Origin: Thalassobacillus pellis
GTDB lineage: Bacteria > Bacillota > Bacilli > Bacillales > Halobacillaceae
Assembly (NCBI RefSeq): GCF_016908295.1
Contig: NZ_JAFBDO010000004.1
Coordinates: forward strand, 186,001 to 250,000
Direction: 5' to 3'
Length of the DNA: 64,000 nt
The position numbers and the translations under genes are program-made. Positions 1-8,724 of this stretch are shown here, one piece after another; position 1 is the stretch's first letter, and each line of letters starts with the position of its first letter. The notes beneath the pieces are model-generated. The model was not told the DNA's origin. It did no database searches and worked only from the letters and a program-made list of their open reading frames with translations.

Positions 1-881
1 TATTTGTTATGGGGCTGTTCTGTATCTGTTTCACTGCAGCCTGCAGCAATCAAAACGATTCAGCAGGTGAAAGCGCTGATATGGCTCAGTTGAGTGAGGA
101 AAATAAACGCACGGTTGCAACAGAAGACAGCAGCGGTCTGTCGGAAGCTTCTGCTCCAGAATCAAAAGAGCTTGTGGCAAGCGTGCAAAATCAAATGATC
201 ATATACAATGCGCATATCTCACTTGAGACGAACGATTATGACAAGTTTTATCAAACGCTTACGAAAAACTCCGCCAATAAGAATGCTTATATTGTCGAAG
301 AAAATATTCATAAGCGGGAAGAAGGTCAACGTAGCGCCCATATCAAATTACGTATTCCACAGGGCAACTTTCAGGCTTTCATAGACAGTCTGAAAAGCTA
401 TAGTGACAAAATAATATCACGGGAAGTATCCGGCCGTGATGTTACAGAGGAATATGTCGACCTTGAATCCCGGCTTACTGCCAAGAAAAAAGTGGAAGAA
501 AGATTGCTTGAGTTCATGGATGGCGCAAAAAAGACCGAGGACCTGATTCGTATTTCACGGGATCTAGAAAGAGTCCAGGCAGAAATTGAAACGATACTCG
601 GCAAAATGAAGTACTTAGAAAACCAAAGTGAATTTTCCACGATCACTTTATCAATTGAAGAAACGAAAGTAACCGTTCCTTCCTTGAATGAAGGCGGATT
701 AAATACTTGGGAAAAGACCAAGCAGGCATTCGTCCAATCATTAAACGGGCTGACCCAGTTTGTCTCCTGGGTGACAGTCGCGGTTATTGGCTATTCCCCT
801 ATTCTTATTCTTGCTGCGATTCCATTTATCTGGTGGTTCATTCGCAGGAGGATGCGCCGAAAAGCAGGCGATATCGCTTAA
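1..881 (+). CDS. DUF4349 lipoprotein, 5' end outside window
   Basis: Function unknown; DUF4349 proteins are envelope lipoproteins found in many Firmicutes. The frame is open to the window edge. The first ATG (position 9) lies inside a hydrophobic stretch that ends in a lipobox-like FTAAC, with no basic N-terminal region, so the true start lies upstream. After a low-complexity linker of about 50 residues comes the DUF4349 region (roughly 60-220), with a helical stretch rich in Glu, Arg and Lys around 150-200 likely to form a coiled coil. One transmembrane helix (about 252-276) follows, then a basic tail (RRRMRRK). A lipid anchor plus a C-terminal membrane helix is typical of the family. It converges on the acetyltransferase gene. 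Confidence 0.75.
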   Translation, partial: FVMGLFCICFTAACSNQNDSAGESADMAQLSEENKRTVATEDSSGLSEASAPESKELVASVQNQMIIYNAHISLETNDYDKFYQTLTKNSANKNAYIVEENIHKREEGQRSAHIKLRIPQGNFQAFIDSLKSYSDKIISREVSGRDVTEEYVDLESRLTAKKKVEERLLEFMDGAKKTEDLIRISRDLERVQAEIETILGKMKYLENQSEFSTITLSIEETKVTVPSLNEGGLNTWEKTKQAFVQSLNGLTQFVSWVTVAVIGYSPILILAAIPFIWWFIRRRMRRKAGDIA

Positions 882-990
882 AGAATGTTTGTAGATATCT
901 GGTATACGTCATGAAGGAAAACGAGGATATTCAGACAGTAACAATACGTTAGGTTAACACCTATTTAGCATAGCCAAAACCATTTCCTCC

Positions 991-1068
991 ATGGGAAAAG
1001 CACGTGCCGAAGTTTCTAAGAAAAGCAATCTGTGTCTTCTAAGGAGCTGAGGCCGTGCCCGTGGAAAT
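991..1068. repeat. degenerate copy of palindromic repeat family 1
   Basis: Lies between two convergent genes. Both arms match the copy at 14380: the left arm resembles GGGAACAGCACGAG and the right arm is close to AGCTGAGGCCGTGCCCG. The central TTGGTCAA core has diverged. Confidence 0.55.
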
Positions 1069-1113
1069 AGAAGGTTATTGACGATGCTGCTATTGCAGTC
1101 GATTATTGGACAG

Positions 1114-1980
1114 TCAAACAGGTTTTGTGAAGAGTTTTCTGCGGTAATAACCTGTCGCACTCACTTCGATGAAGCCAAGTTTCCTATATAACTCGTATGC
1201 CCGATGATTACTGCTGTTCACTTCCAACGTAATGTGTTTTCCTTTAAATGTACTGGCTTCTTTTAACAAATGCTCCATCAAACCTTTCCCATACCCCTCC
1301 CCACGGAACTCAGGTAAAATACATACACCATAAATGGATATGGAGCGACCGACAACAAATGCGCCCATTCCGATAGGAGAACCATTTAAATAGCAAAGGA
1401 AATGGTGATGATTGTCTTTTTCAATGGATGTGTTGATAAAGCTCATCGAATCAGCAAATGAGAGACCGAAAGAACGTTCTTGTATTTCGGCTAGAATATT
1501 TGTTTTACTCTTATCAACTGGATGTATTGCCAGCCTCTTATCCTTTGAAAATACCTGGCGGCCATTCCATTCCATCTTATATTCTGTGAATTGATAAGAT
1601 GCACCCTTTTTAGAAACAACAGCATTACCTGCAGAGGACTGTGCATTCACGACGTATAACAAAGATGGAATGCAATGTTGCCGCCATGTCTTTAACACCA
1701 TTTCTTCAAGCTCATTAAAGCTGCCTTTCCTGCGAAAATCCGGGTGAGTGATCGCCATCAATTCAATCTCTTTGTTAGTAGGTACAAACAGACACATCAC
1801 ACCCACAAGACGTTTTCCCTCGTACTTCGTAAAAACCCATGGCAAGGATTTATCAAAATTCAAATTATCGCTGATATACATTTCACTGTGAAAATGATCA
1901 TGATTTTTAACGATTTCTTCCAGGCCCTTAATATCCCTGTTAGTATACTCATCAATGTTTACATGACATGTCGTTTTCAT
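1114..1980 (-). CDS. GNAT family N-acetyltransferase
   Basis: Predicted acetyl-CoA-dependent N-acetyltransferase of 288 residues; substrate unknown. The C-terminal half is a clear GNAT domain, with the acetyl-CoA loop RGEGYGKGLM followed by the usual beta4-helix4 block (LEVNSSNHRAYELYRKLGF). The N-terminal half also contains a weaker GNAT-like block (ITHPDFRRKG), so the protein may be a tandem GNAT with one degenerate domain. The ATG at 1980 is chosen because a GGGGG ribosome-binding site precedes it. The longer frame would run into the upstream membrane-protein gene. It probably shares a transcript with that gene, which ends 37 bases upstream. Confidence 0.8.
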   Translation of the reverse strand: MKTTCHVNIDEYTNRDIKGLEEIVKNHDHFHSEMYISDNLNFDKSLPWVFTKYEGKRLVGVMCLFVPTNKEIELMAITHPDFRRKGSFNELEEMVLKTWRQHCIPSLLYVVNAQSSAGNAVVSKKGASYQFTEYKMEWNGRQVFSKDKRLAIHPVDKSKTNILAEIQERSFGLSFADSMSFINTSIEKDNHHHFLCYLNGSPIGMGAFVVGRSISIYGVCILPEFRGEGYGKGLMEHLLKEASTFKGKHITLEVNSSNHRAYELYRKLGFIEVSATGYYRRKLFTKPV

Positions 1981-2017
1981 CCATATTCCCCCGCTGCCCT
2001 GCAGATTCTTGGAAATT

Positions 2018-2473
2018 CTAGCCGGCTTTGCTATAGGTCTCTTCATGTTGTTTAAATTCGTGCCAATAATACTGTTTAGCTTCCCATTTCTTTTTTCCCC
2101 TCCGGTAACCGGCAATAAGGGCAATCATAGCTAGTATAATAGGGAAGATGTCAGTAAAACCACTGACAAGGAATACAGGAAGAAGGTTTCCTGTGAAGTT
2201 TTCGACTGCTTCCCGTATTTGAAATACTTGCTTACGTTCAGCCCACCGGTTTTCCCACATCTCCCAGAGCTCCTCATTGCTCTTTTTGCTCATTCGAGTG
2301 GCGTGAACGAAACTGCCATAAGATGCAAGTGCTGCTAAGTAAAGAATTATTGGCACTTCATTAGAGAAAGATTTGATAATGCTGATCAGGACAACCATCG
2401 CTAAAAATAAATACCAGTTGTTTTCGCTATCTTTTACCCTGATTCTCCTCTGGTCGATACTTTCATTTTCCAT
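2018..2473 (-). CDS. small membrane protein of unknown function
   Basis: A 151-residue protein not recognised as a named family. Hydrophobic segments at roughly 20-38 and 40-57, and a pair near 92-122, give three to four membrane helices. Between them is a cytoplasmic-looking stretch rich in Trp, Glu and Arg (ELWEMWENRWAERKQ). The C-terminus is basic then polar. A G-rich sequence about 11 bases upstream of the ATG may be the ribosome-binding site. It sits just upstream of the GNAT gene in the same orientation. Confidence 0.6.
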   Translation of the reverse strand: MENESIDQRRIRVKDSENNWYLFLAMVVLISIIKSFSNEVPIILYLAALASYGSFVHATRMSKKSNEELWEMWENRWAERKQVFQIREAVENFTGNLLPVFLVSGFTDIFPIILAMIALIAGYRRGKKKWEAKQYYWHEFKQHEETYSKAG

Positions 2474-2831
2474 CTTAATTCATGACCCCCAAACAGAGCT
2501 GCCACGCCCCCTTACATTTAATTACAATTATTCCAAAATTGGGACAGTTCTGCAATAGAATTGTGCGCAAAAGCTAGAGCCCCTCGGCCATCCTTTTATG
2601 CTCAAGTCTAAAGGTGTCGTTAATGCCTGTTGTTGATTATTATGTATCGCTTTCCGGTGGATGCTTGCCAGGTTACAGATTTTCTCTACCCCTCTGGGTT
2701 AAGCTAGTTGGAGGAGAATTCTCGGGTTTGACCTGCGGGGCCTCGTCAGCCATACCTCTCCCGTAAGAGTCTCCTCGTTTCCCCGCCCAAATTGGCAATC
2801 AACAATGCGAAGGTCTTCTTTTTTTACATAT

Positions 2832-2934
2832 TAGAAAAACTTGGCTTGTCGCCAAGTCCTTATGGCGAAAGCCTTCGTTTTACTTATACTTTAATCCTTT
2901 AACAAAGGTAAACTTTCTTAAAGTACGAAAAAAA
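2832..2934 (-). repeat. dispersed repeat family 2, copy 1
   Basis: About 100 bases shared with copies at 16893, 38265 and 51151. One end has the stem ACTTGGC-TTGTC-GCCAAGT. The other has the conserved AACTTTCTTAAAG block next to a hairpin terminator. Confidence 0.85.
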
Positions 2935-2968
2935 CCACCAAGAAAAATCAACTTCTCGTGGCTTTTTT
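2928..2968 (-). terminator. intrinsic terminator, probably bidirectional
   Basis: Stem CCAC(G)AGAA / TTCT(TG)GTGG with T-runs on both strands. Read on the minus strand it lies beyond the malP gene, about 590 bases downstream, and runs directly into repeat family 2. Confidence 0.65.
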
Positions 2969-3018
2969 ATTCAATGAGGCCTTTTGGGAAAGCCCTTTTT
3001 TTGTTAAACCTCTGTTGA

Positions 3019-3182
3019 TTCCACAATGAGCGTTCGGTGGTGACGCCTGCGGGAACAGCACGAGCTGAAGATCCACTTGGTCAAGTGACTTTCTTGACCA
3101 AAGTTAGCTGAAGCCGTGCCCGCGGCAAGCATCCACCGACAAGCGGTTTGTATAAACCAACAGGAATCTTTAACAAATCCTT
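3019..3182 (+). repeat. palindromic repeat family 1, copy A
   Basis: About 160 bases, nearly identical to copy B 307 bases away. The core is an imperfect hairpin: ACTTGGTCAAG and CTTGACCAAAGT form the tip, and arms around GAGCTGAAG and AGCTGAAGCCGTGCCCGCGG extend it. Confidence 0.85.
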
Positions 3183-3325
3183 TTCGATTAGAAAAGACTA
3201 TTGCAGTGGCGATTGCAAGGTTTTGTGCTTTTTTAGTGTACAAGAAAAGAAAAAATGACTTCTTTTAAGTCAAAGAAATCATTGTAACAATAGTTGAAGT
3301 TTATAAACGGTAATACCATTGCCGT

Positions 3326-3486
3326 TTCCACAATGAGCGTTCGGTGGTGACGCCTGCGAGAACAGCACGAGCTGAAGATCCACTTGGTCAAGTGACTTTC
3401 TTGACCAATTTAGCTGAAGCCGTGCCCGCGGCAAGCATCCACCGACAAGCGATTTTTAAACCAACAGGAATCTTTAACAAATCCTT
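3326..3486 (+). repeat. palindromic repeat family 1, copy B
   Basis: Direct repeat of copy A, with a handful of substitutions and small indels. The shared flanks (ACCAACAGGAATC, TTAACAAATCC) show that the repeated unit is larger than the palindrome. Confidence 0.85.
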
Positions 3487-3558
3487 TAGATCGAAAAGGT
3501 CTTCTTTAGTAGACTCGTGAATTTCATGAGAAAAGCACGGTCGTTCGTCCGATATTTG

Positions 3559-5844
3559 CTATACCTCAATTTTCCCTGCTTCGGGTATGTCGATCAACTG
3601 TCCATCGAGAGACAAAGTAAACCTTTCTCCTTTTTCCTGTGTAATCGTCACATGTTGATGGTCGACATGGACATTGACCAAATGTCCCCGAAAATTTAAC
3701 TTAAAGGCATAATTATCCCACGCTTTTGGAATGAACGGCTTCAAATGCAGCTCCCCCTTTTTCACCCGCATGCCAGCAAATCCATGGACAATTGCCAGCC
3801 AGGATCCAGCCATACTGGTGATATGGAGTCCATCCTCCGTATCGTTGTTATAATTGTCAAGGTCGAGTCTTGCCGTACGCAAGTACATTTCGTATGCTTT
3901 TTCTTCATACCCGATCTCCGCAGCGAGAACTGCATGGACGCATGGGGACAGGGATGATTCATGGACTGTCATAGGCTCATAAAAATCGAAGTTCCGTTTC
4001 TTTTCATCTAATGTGAATCGGTGGTTCAAAAAGTACATGCTCTGCAACACGTCGGCCTGTTTGATGAAGCAGGAGCGTAATATTCTGTCCCACGACCAAT
4101 TCTGGTTTAACGGCAGCTCCTTTGGATCGAGATCAGAAACATGCATCAGGTCTTTATCAAGAAAACCATCCTGCTGTAAATAGACCCCTAACTGCTTATC
4201 ACTGGGATAGTACATATGAGTAATGATATCTTTCCAATGTTCAAAATCATCGTCCGTGAGTCCGAGCTCATTTTTCAGCTCGATAAAACGCTTCTGATGG
4301 TTTCTTTCCAAATATAAAGCAGCTGTCAGCGTATACTCTAATGTCCACGAAGCCATCCGGTTCGTATGCCAGTTGTTATTGACGTTATTTTCATATTCAT
4401 TGGGCCCGGTGACTCCTAAAATCATATACTTCCCTTTACGTGGGTTGAAGTTGACTCTGCTTGCCCAGAATTTGCTTATTTCCGCGAGTACTTCAAACCC
4501 ATAGTCTGCAAGGTAAGATGCATCCCCGGTATAATTGATGTAATTCCAGATAGCATGGGCGATTGCGCCATTCCGGTGGATTTCTTCGAAGGTGATCTCC
4601 CATTCATTATGGGACTCTTCCCCATCCATCGTCACCATCGGGTAAAGTGCGCCTTTCAGCCCTAACTTAGCGGCATTTTCATTTGCTTTATCTAAATGGC
4701 GGTAACGATATATTAATAGATTACGAGCGATCGATTCATCAGCTGTGCTCAAGTAAAATGGCAGGCAATACGCTTCTGTGTCCCAGTAGGTGCTTCCACC
4801 GTATTTTTCTCCCGTAAAGCCTTTCGGACCGATATTGAGGAGTGGGTCTTCTCCAGTGTAAGTATTATACAGTTGAAAAATATTATACCGTATACCTTGC
4901 TGGGCAGATACGTCTCCACCAATCGAAACGTCTGCATGCTGCCAGCGCTTTTCCCACGCTTCCATTTGCTGTTTGAACAAGCCGGTAAACCCTTCATCCG
5001 CTGCTTTGGCTACACGACTTTTCGCTTCCTCTAAAAGAGAGTTTCTATTATAGTCCCTGCTCGTAACCACCGATACAAATTTATAAAAGGTAATTTTGTT
5101 CCCCGGTTTGATGGCGGCGGAGACATGATGCCCGACATGTTCTTCCTCATTTACCACCTTTCCTTGCCGAATGCCTTCCCCTATCAATTTCGTTTGCATG
5201 GCAGCTGTTACATCAAATTCTGTTTTTCTCGTCCTCATCGTCAAAGCTGCATGTTCAAATGCATATTCATGATGGACAGGCATCCAGAAATCTTCGTCGT
5301 AGTTGGCATCTTCATTGCGAACATCCCCATCTAAATAAGGCTCGAAGGAAATCCTGCCTTCAAAATCTGTTGACTTAACTTCATATTTGACACCTATAAT
5401 GGAGGAGTCAACAATTGAGAAAAATCGAGTCACCTTGCCCTCGATATGTTTTCCTGATGGGCTGACGGCAGTAAACTCCCGATAAAGATATCCGTGTTTC
5501 ATATGGAGCTCCCGCCGGAACGCCGTCACCTTCCACGTATGCAGATCTAATTCTTCCTCGTCCAAATAAACCCGAATTCCTGTCACTTCAGGAGCATTCA
5601 ACACTTTCGCGTAATATTCCGGATAACCGTTTTTCCACCATCCGACCCTTGTCTTATCAGGATAATAGATGCCACCTATATAAGTGCCGAGATGGGTATC
5701 TCCAGAATATGTTTCTTCAAAATTTCCGCGCATCCCCATCTTTCCGTTACCGATACTGAACAGACTCTCTGATAATCGGTTGTCCTCTGGATAAAGCTGG
5801 TTTTCTGTAATTTTCCATTCATTTACCTCAGTAATTTTTTTCAA
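3559..5844 (-). CDS. malP: maltose phosphorylase, GH65
   Basis: Cytosolic inverting phosphorylase converting maltose and phosphate to beta-glucose-1-phosphate and glucose. The 761-residue product has the family's full length: N-terminal beta-sandwich, (alpha/alpha)6 barrel from about 300, and a C-terminal sheet domain. The motif GPNEYENNV places the catalytic acid at about Glu483, close to the position in characterised maltose phosphorylases. The TTG at 5844 is chosen because AAAGGGAGAGGTGG lies just upstream and the protein then starts directly with KKITEVNEWK. The longer ATG frame overlaps malR and a palindromic operator at 5879-5890. GH65 also includes trehalose, kojibiose and nigerose phosphorylases; the maltodextrin importer next door favours maltose. 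The usual partner, beta-phosphoglucomutase, is not adjacent. Confidence 0.88.
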   Translation of the reverse strand: MKKITEVNEWKITENQLYPEDNRLSESLFSIGNGKMGMRGNFEETYSGDTHLGTYIGGIYYPDKTRVGWWKNGYPEYYAKVLNAPEVTGIRVYLDEEELDLHTWKVTAFRRELHMKHGYLYREFTAVSPSGKHIEGKVTRFFSIVDSSIIGVKYEVKSTDFEGRISFEPYLDGDVRNEDANYDEDFWMPVHHEYAFEHAALTMRTRKTEFDVTAAMQTKLIGEGIRQGKVVNEEEHVGHHVSAAIKPGNKITFYKFVSVVTSRDYNRNSLLEEAKSRVAKAADEGFTGLFKQQMEAWEKRWQHADVSIGGDVSAQQGIRYNIFQLYNTYTGEDPLLNIGPKGFTGEKYGGSTYWDTEAYCLPFYLSTADESIARNLLIYRYRHLDKANENAAKLGLKGALYPMVTMDGEESHNEWEITFEEIHRNGAIAHAIWNYINYTGDASYLADYGFEVLAEISKFWASRVNFNPRKGKYMILGVTGPNEYENNVNNNWHTNRMASWTLEYTLTAALYLERNHQKRFIELKNELGLTDDDFEHWKDIITHMYYPSDKQLGVYLQQDGFLDKDLMHVSDLDPKELPLNQNWSWDRILRSCFIKQADVLQSMYFLNHRFTLDEKKRNFDFYEPMTVHESSLSPCVHAVLAAEIGYEEKAYEMYLRTARLDLDNYNNDTEDGLHITSMAGSWLAIVHGFAGMRVKKGELHLKPFIPKAWDNYAFKLNFRGHLVNVHVDHQHVTITQEKGERFTLSLDGQLIDIPEAGKIEV

Positions 5845-5875
5845 TATATCCACCTCTCCCTTTGAATTCACTTTA

Positions 5876-5893
5876 AGCGCAAACGTTTGCACC
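5876..5893 (-). promoter_or_regulatory. MalR-type operator upstream of malP
   Basis: A perfect 12-base palindrome, GCAAACGTTTGC (5879-5890), sits between malR and malP, 35 bases upstream of the malP start. It matches LacI-family maltose operators and resembles the three other sites in this locus. CcpA binding is an alternative reading. Confidence 0.7.
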
Positions 5894-5953
5894 CATCCGT
5901 AAAAATTTTTCATCCCCTGACAGGAGCAGAGCCGGCTTCCGGCTCTCGTCGCT

Positions 5954-6982
5954 TCAGGTTTGTTCTCGTTTTGCCGCAGAAGAGCGGTACTTGATCTTAA
6001 AAGGGACAATGATCCGTTTGGCGGGCTCACTACTGTCTTTCACCTTCTCCACCAGGCACTTACATGCATGAACACCAAGCTCATAAATATTGATGTCTAC
6101 AGTGGTAAGTGGCGGCCTGGTGATTTCTGCCAGGTAAACATCATTAAAGCTGACAATAGAAATGTCTTCTGGTACATATAATCCGAATTCCTCCAGCATA
6201 TTTACTACTCCAAGGCTCATCAGGTCATCGGCAATAACAAGCCCGGTCGGTGGTTGAGATAGCTTGAACAGTTCATGGACTGCTTTTCTTCCCCCTGATT
6301 TCAAAAATTCGGTGTGGACCAGATATTCCTCTTGGATTGGTAACCCCGCCTGTTGGAGTGCTGACTGATAGCCGGATAGCCGGTCGAGAGTGACGGCAAG
6401 ATCCTTGGATCCCCCAATAAATCCAATTCGTGAATGACCGAGACTGATTAAATGTCCGGTAATTTCCTTTGCTGCCTGGACATTATCATTATCGACATGG
6501 CTGATACTGTCCATGTTTTCACTCGGCTTTCCGATGATGACGAACGGAAACTCTTTTTCATACAGAAACTCGGTCACTCGATCACGTAACCGGGAGTAAA
6601 GCAGAATGACACCATCGACCCTGTTGCCATATACCATCCGTTTGACTGCTTCGAGGATGGTGTCCTCCGAATCACCAGTAGACAATAGTAAAGAATATTC
6701 CAGATCGTGCGCTATATTACTTATTCCCCTTAATACTTCAGGGAAAAACGGATTTTGTAATGCTTTATCAGCACTGGAGGGCATGACCACCCCAATCGTC
6801 TGAGTTGAACTGCTGACAAGACTCCTTGCATTGACATTGGGGTGGTAGCCTAGGTCCTTCATTGCTTTTCGGACACGTTTCTTCGTAGCTGGACTGATTC
6901 TCGGGTTATCCGCTAACACCCGCGAAACGGTTGATGGGGCAACTCCAGCCGATTTGGCTACATCTTTGATAGTAACTCCCAT
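5954..6982 (-). CDS. malR: LacI-family maltose regulator MalR
   Basis: DNA-binding repressor of 342 residues. The N-terminal helix-turn-helix (TIKDVAKSAGVAPSTVSRVL, residues 3-22) and hinge (NVNARSL) are textbook LacI features. A periplasmic-binding-protein-like sensor domain follows (about 60-335), containing IGFIGG and SIVSFND. Its setting among maltodextrin genes, together with LacI-type palindromes at 5879, 7029, 12293 and 12508, points to maltose or maltodextrin control. ATG at 6982 is preferred over GTG at 6991, because GAAGGTGAG then serves as ribosome-binding site. An AGAGCCGG hairpin (5928-5946) follows the stop codon and may separate its transcript from malP. Confidence 0.88.
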   Translation of the reverse strand: MGVTIKDVAKSAGVAPSTVSRVLADNPRISPATKKRVRKAMKDLGYHPNVNARSLVSSSTQTIGVVMPSSADKALQNPFFPEVLRGISNIAHDLEYSLLLSTGDSEDTILEAVKRMVYGNRVDGVILLYSRLRDRVTEFLYEKEFPFVIIGKPSENMDSISHVDNDNVQAAKEITGHLISLGHSRIGFIGGSKDLAVTLDRLSGYQSALQQAGLPIQEEYLVHTEFLKSGGRKAVHELFKLSQPPTGLVIADDLMSLGVVNMLEEFGLYVPEDISIVSFNDVYLAEITRPPLTTVDINIYELGVHACKCLVEKVKDSSEPAKRIIVPFKIKYRSSAAKREQT

Positions 6983-7025
6983 GATACTCACCTTCTATTT
7001 CGGGATAAATGATAGATACGATGTA

Positions 7026-7039
7026 TTTAAACGTTTGTT
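7026..7039 (-). promoter_or_regulatory. MalR-type operator upstream of malR
   Basis: TTTAAACGTTTGTT with the palindromic centre AAACGTTT, 44 bases upstream of the malR start. It is a weaker match than the malP site. Suggests autoregulation. Confidence 0.5.
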
Positions 7040-7128
7040 GATGAGAGGGGGCTATGAAAATAGGAACAGGAGAAATACCTCGCCCACTCTGTCTTTGTTA
7101 ACAGTGTAGTCTTATTCAGGGAAATTAT

Positions 7129-8682
7129 CTATACATTTTCCTGTGCTTCTATTCGTTTACTTTTCCTACTCAAATAAATGATGCCGACGACAAATGCTGC
7201 AAACACACCGCCAATCAGTGAGATTAGTAACCAGTTGAAACCTGTGTCTTCTTCCATCACATATATCTCCGCCTGCTCCCGGTTCATTGCGATTTTATAA
7301 GTGCCTGTATCAACTTCACGGACCAGATCGTCTGTTAAAACGCCGCGCAGCTGTTTGTTTTCTTCCAATCCTGACACTTCAAAAACTCTCGTTTCTGTGT
7401 CATTGTTAATGACGATTACGACTGTCTCACCTTCGTAGCTCCGACTGTAAGCAGCTAGTCCATCTTTACTGTACAGTTCCTTATAGTCACCCTTTGTCAG
7501 GGCAGGGAACTCTTTTCTCAGGGCCGTTAACTGCTGGATCCATTTCTCCAGCGTGTCATCTCCTGATTTGAAATTCATCAGCCGGCGATTATCCGGATCC
7601 TTGCCTCCATCTAATGGAACCTCCGTCCCATAATAAGTGATCGGAATTTCCGGAGCAGTAAATTGATAAGCCAGGGCAAGTTTCCATCTAGTTACCGGAT
7701 TTTGTTTATTCTTAAGGGCCTTTCTTGTAAACCGGACATTATCGTGATTATCGATAAAAGAAGCAAGCATGGCCGGCTGTTCAAAAAAGGTTTTATTCGC
7801 CTCCCAGACATCATATAGTCTGGACAGATCATTGCCTGCTTCTTGAAAAGACTGATTGATCACTTCATATAAAGGATAGTCGACAAAAGAATCAATTCCT
7901 GTCTCTTCATAGCTGGCGATTTTTTTCGTATTGTCGTACCACACTTCTCCCAGCAGGAAAAAGTCTGGGTCGACGCTTTTGACATGATCATTAAAATCAG
8001 CCCAGAACTCTTTAGGTACATGCTTGACCGTATCCAGACGGAATCCATCCACCCCTGTTTCTTTAATCCAATATTCCGCTGCATCAAATAAATATTGTTT
8101 CACTTCTTCGTTTTCCGTGTTCAGATCCGGCAGTCCAGCCAGCCACGCATTCTCAAGCACGGAAGGACTTTCTCCCATCATTCTTTTTTCTTCATGAAAC
8201 CAGTCCTTTTTCTCAGGGTCCTCCAGCCACGGGTGATTATAACCCGTATGGTTGACTACAAAATCAAACAATACCTTCATATCACGTTTATGAGCTTCCT
8301 CGACGAGACGCTTGGCATCCTCCATCGTTCCGAAGTGCTCTTCCACTTTCATGAAATCTTTCACCCAGTACCCATGGTAGCCCTTTGGTCCATTATCCAT
8401 AATCGGTGTAATCCAAATAGCTGTGTAACCAAGGTCCTTTATGTAATCGAGCTTTTGAATGATTCCTTCCAGATCTCCGCCGTGATAGGCTTTGGGGTCT
8501 TCCCGGTCAACTTCATAGTCATTTTCATAATTTCCGTTAAAAAAACGGTCAACCATGATGAAATAAATCATTTCATCTTTCCATCCATCTTCTTTTTCAT
8601 CAGCTCCTAAAGCAGTAATAGGAAAAGAACAAAAAAGAAGAAACGGAATGATGAACAGAGATAATAGTGCTCTAAGTCTCAT
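7129..8682 (-). CDS. secreted, membrane-anchored alpha-amylase, GH13
   Basis: Alpha-amylase-type glycosidase of 517 residues, predicted to cut starch or maltodextrin on the outer face of the membrane. A signal peptide (1-26) is followed by the GH13 barrel. Conserved regions are visible: DFVVNH (140-145), GFRLD with nucleophile Asp217, LLGEVW with acid Glu246, and FIDNHD with Asp314. A beta domain follows (about 400-480). A C-terminal transmembrane helix (about 484-505) and the basic tail RKSKR would tether it to the membrane, which is less usual than free secretion. A strong GGAGGAG site precedes the ATG. It follows malG by 42 bases, suggesting one operon malE-F-G-amylase. Confidence 0.88.
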   Translation of the reverse strand: MRLRALLSLFIIPFLLFCSFPITALGADEKEDGWKDEMIYFIMVDRFFNGNYENDYEVDREDPKAYHGGDLEGIIQKLDYIKDLGYTAIWITPIMDNGPKGYHGYWVKDFMKVEEHFGTMEDAKRLVEEAHKRDMKVLFDFVVNHTGYNHPWLEDPEKKDWFHEEKRMMGESPSVLENAWLAGLPDLNTENEEVKQYLFDAAEYWIKETGVDGFRLDTVKHVPKEFWADFNDHVKSVDPDFFLLGEVWYDNTKKIASYEETGIDSFVDYPLYEVINQSFQEAGNDLSRLYDVWEANKTFFEQPAMLASFIDNHDNVRFTRKALKNKQNPVTRWKLALAYQFTAPEIPITYYGTEVPLDGGKDPDNRRLMNFKSGDDTLEKWIQQLTALRKEFPALTKGDYKELYSKDGLAAYSRSYEGETVVIVINNDTETRVFEVSGLEENKQLRGVLTDDLVREVDTGTYKIAMNREQAEIYVMEEDTGFNWLLISLIGGVFAAFVVGIIYLSRKSKRIEAQENV

Positions 8683-8724
8683 TTCCGCTCCTCCTCGATC
8701 AGTATTAAATCTACATTCCTATTA

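Larger units (their letters stand above)
2474..3558. other. repeat-rich intergenic spacer
   Basis: No convincing gene in about 1.1 kb. It holds one family 2 repeat with a hairpin terminator, two near-identical family 1 repeats, and around 2644-2790 a stretch resembling the edges of family 1 (CGGTGGATGCTTGCC). Short frames here, including one of 79 codons on the minus strand, are translations of the repeats. Confidence 0.7.

Noticed and set aside
3004-3243. 79-codon minus-strand frame
   Set aside because: It is a translation through repeat family 1; codons derive from the palindrome.
8095-8610. 171-codon frame antisense to the amylase gene
   Set aside because: Fully inside a well-supported GH13 gene; the sequence is the complement of conserved motifs.
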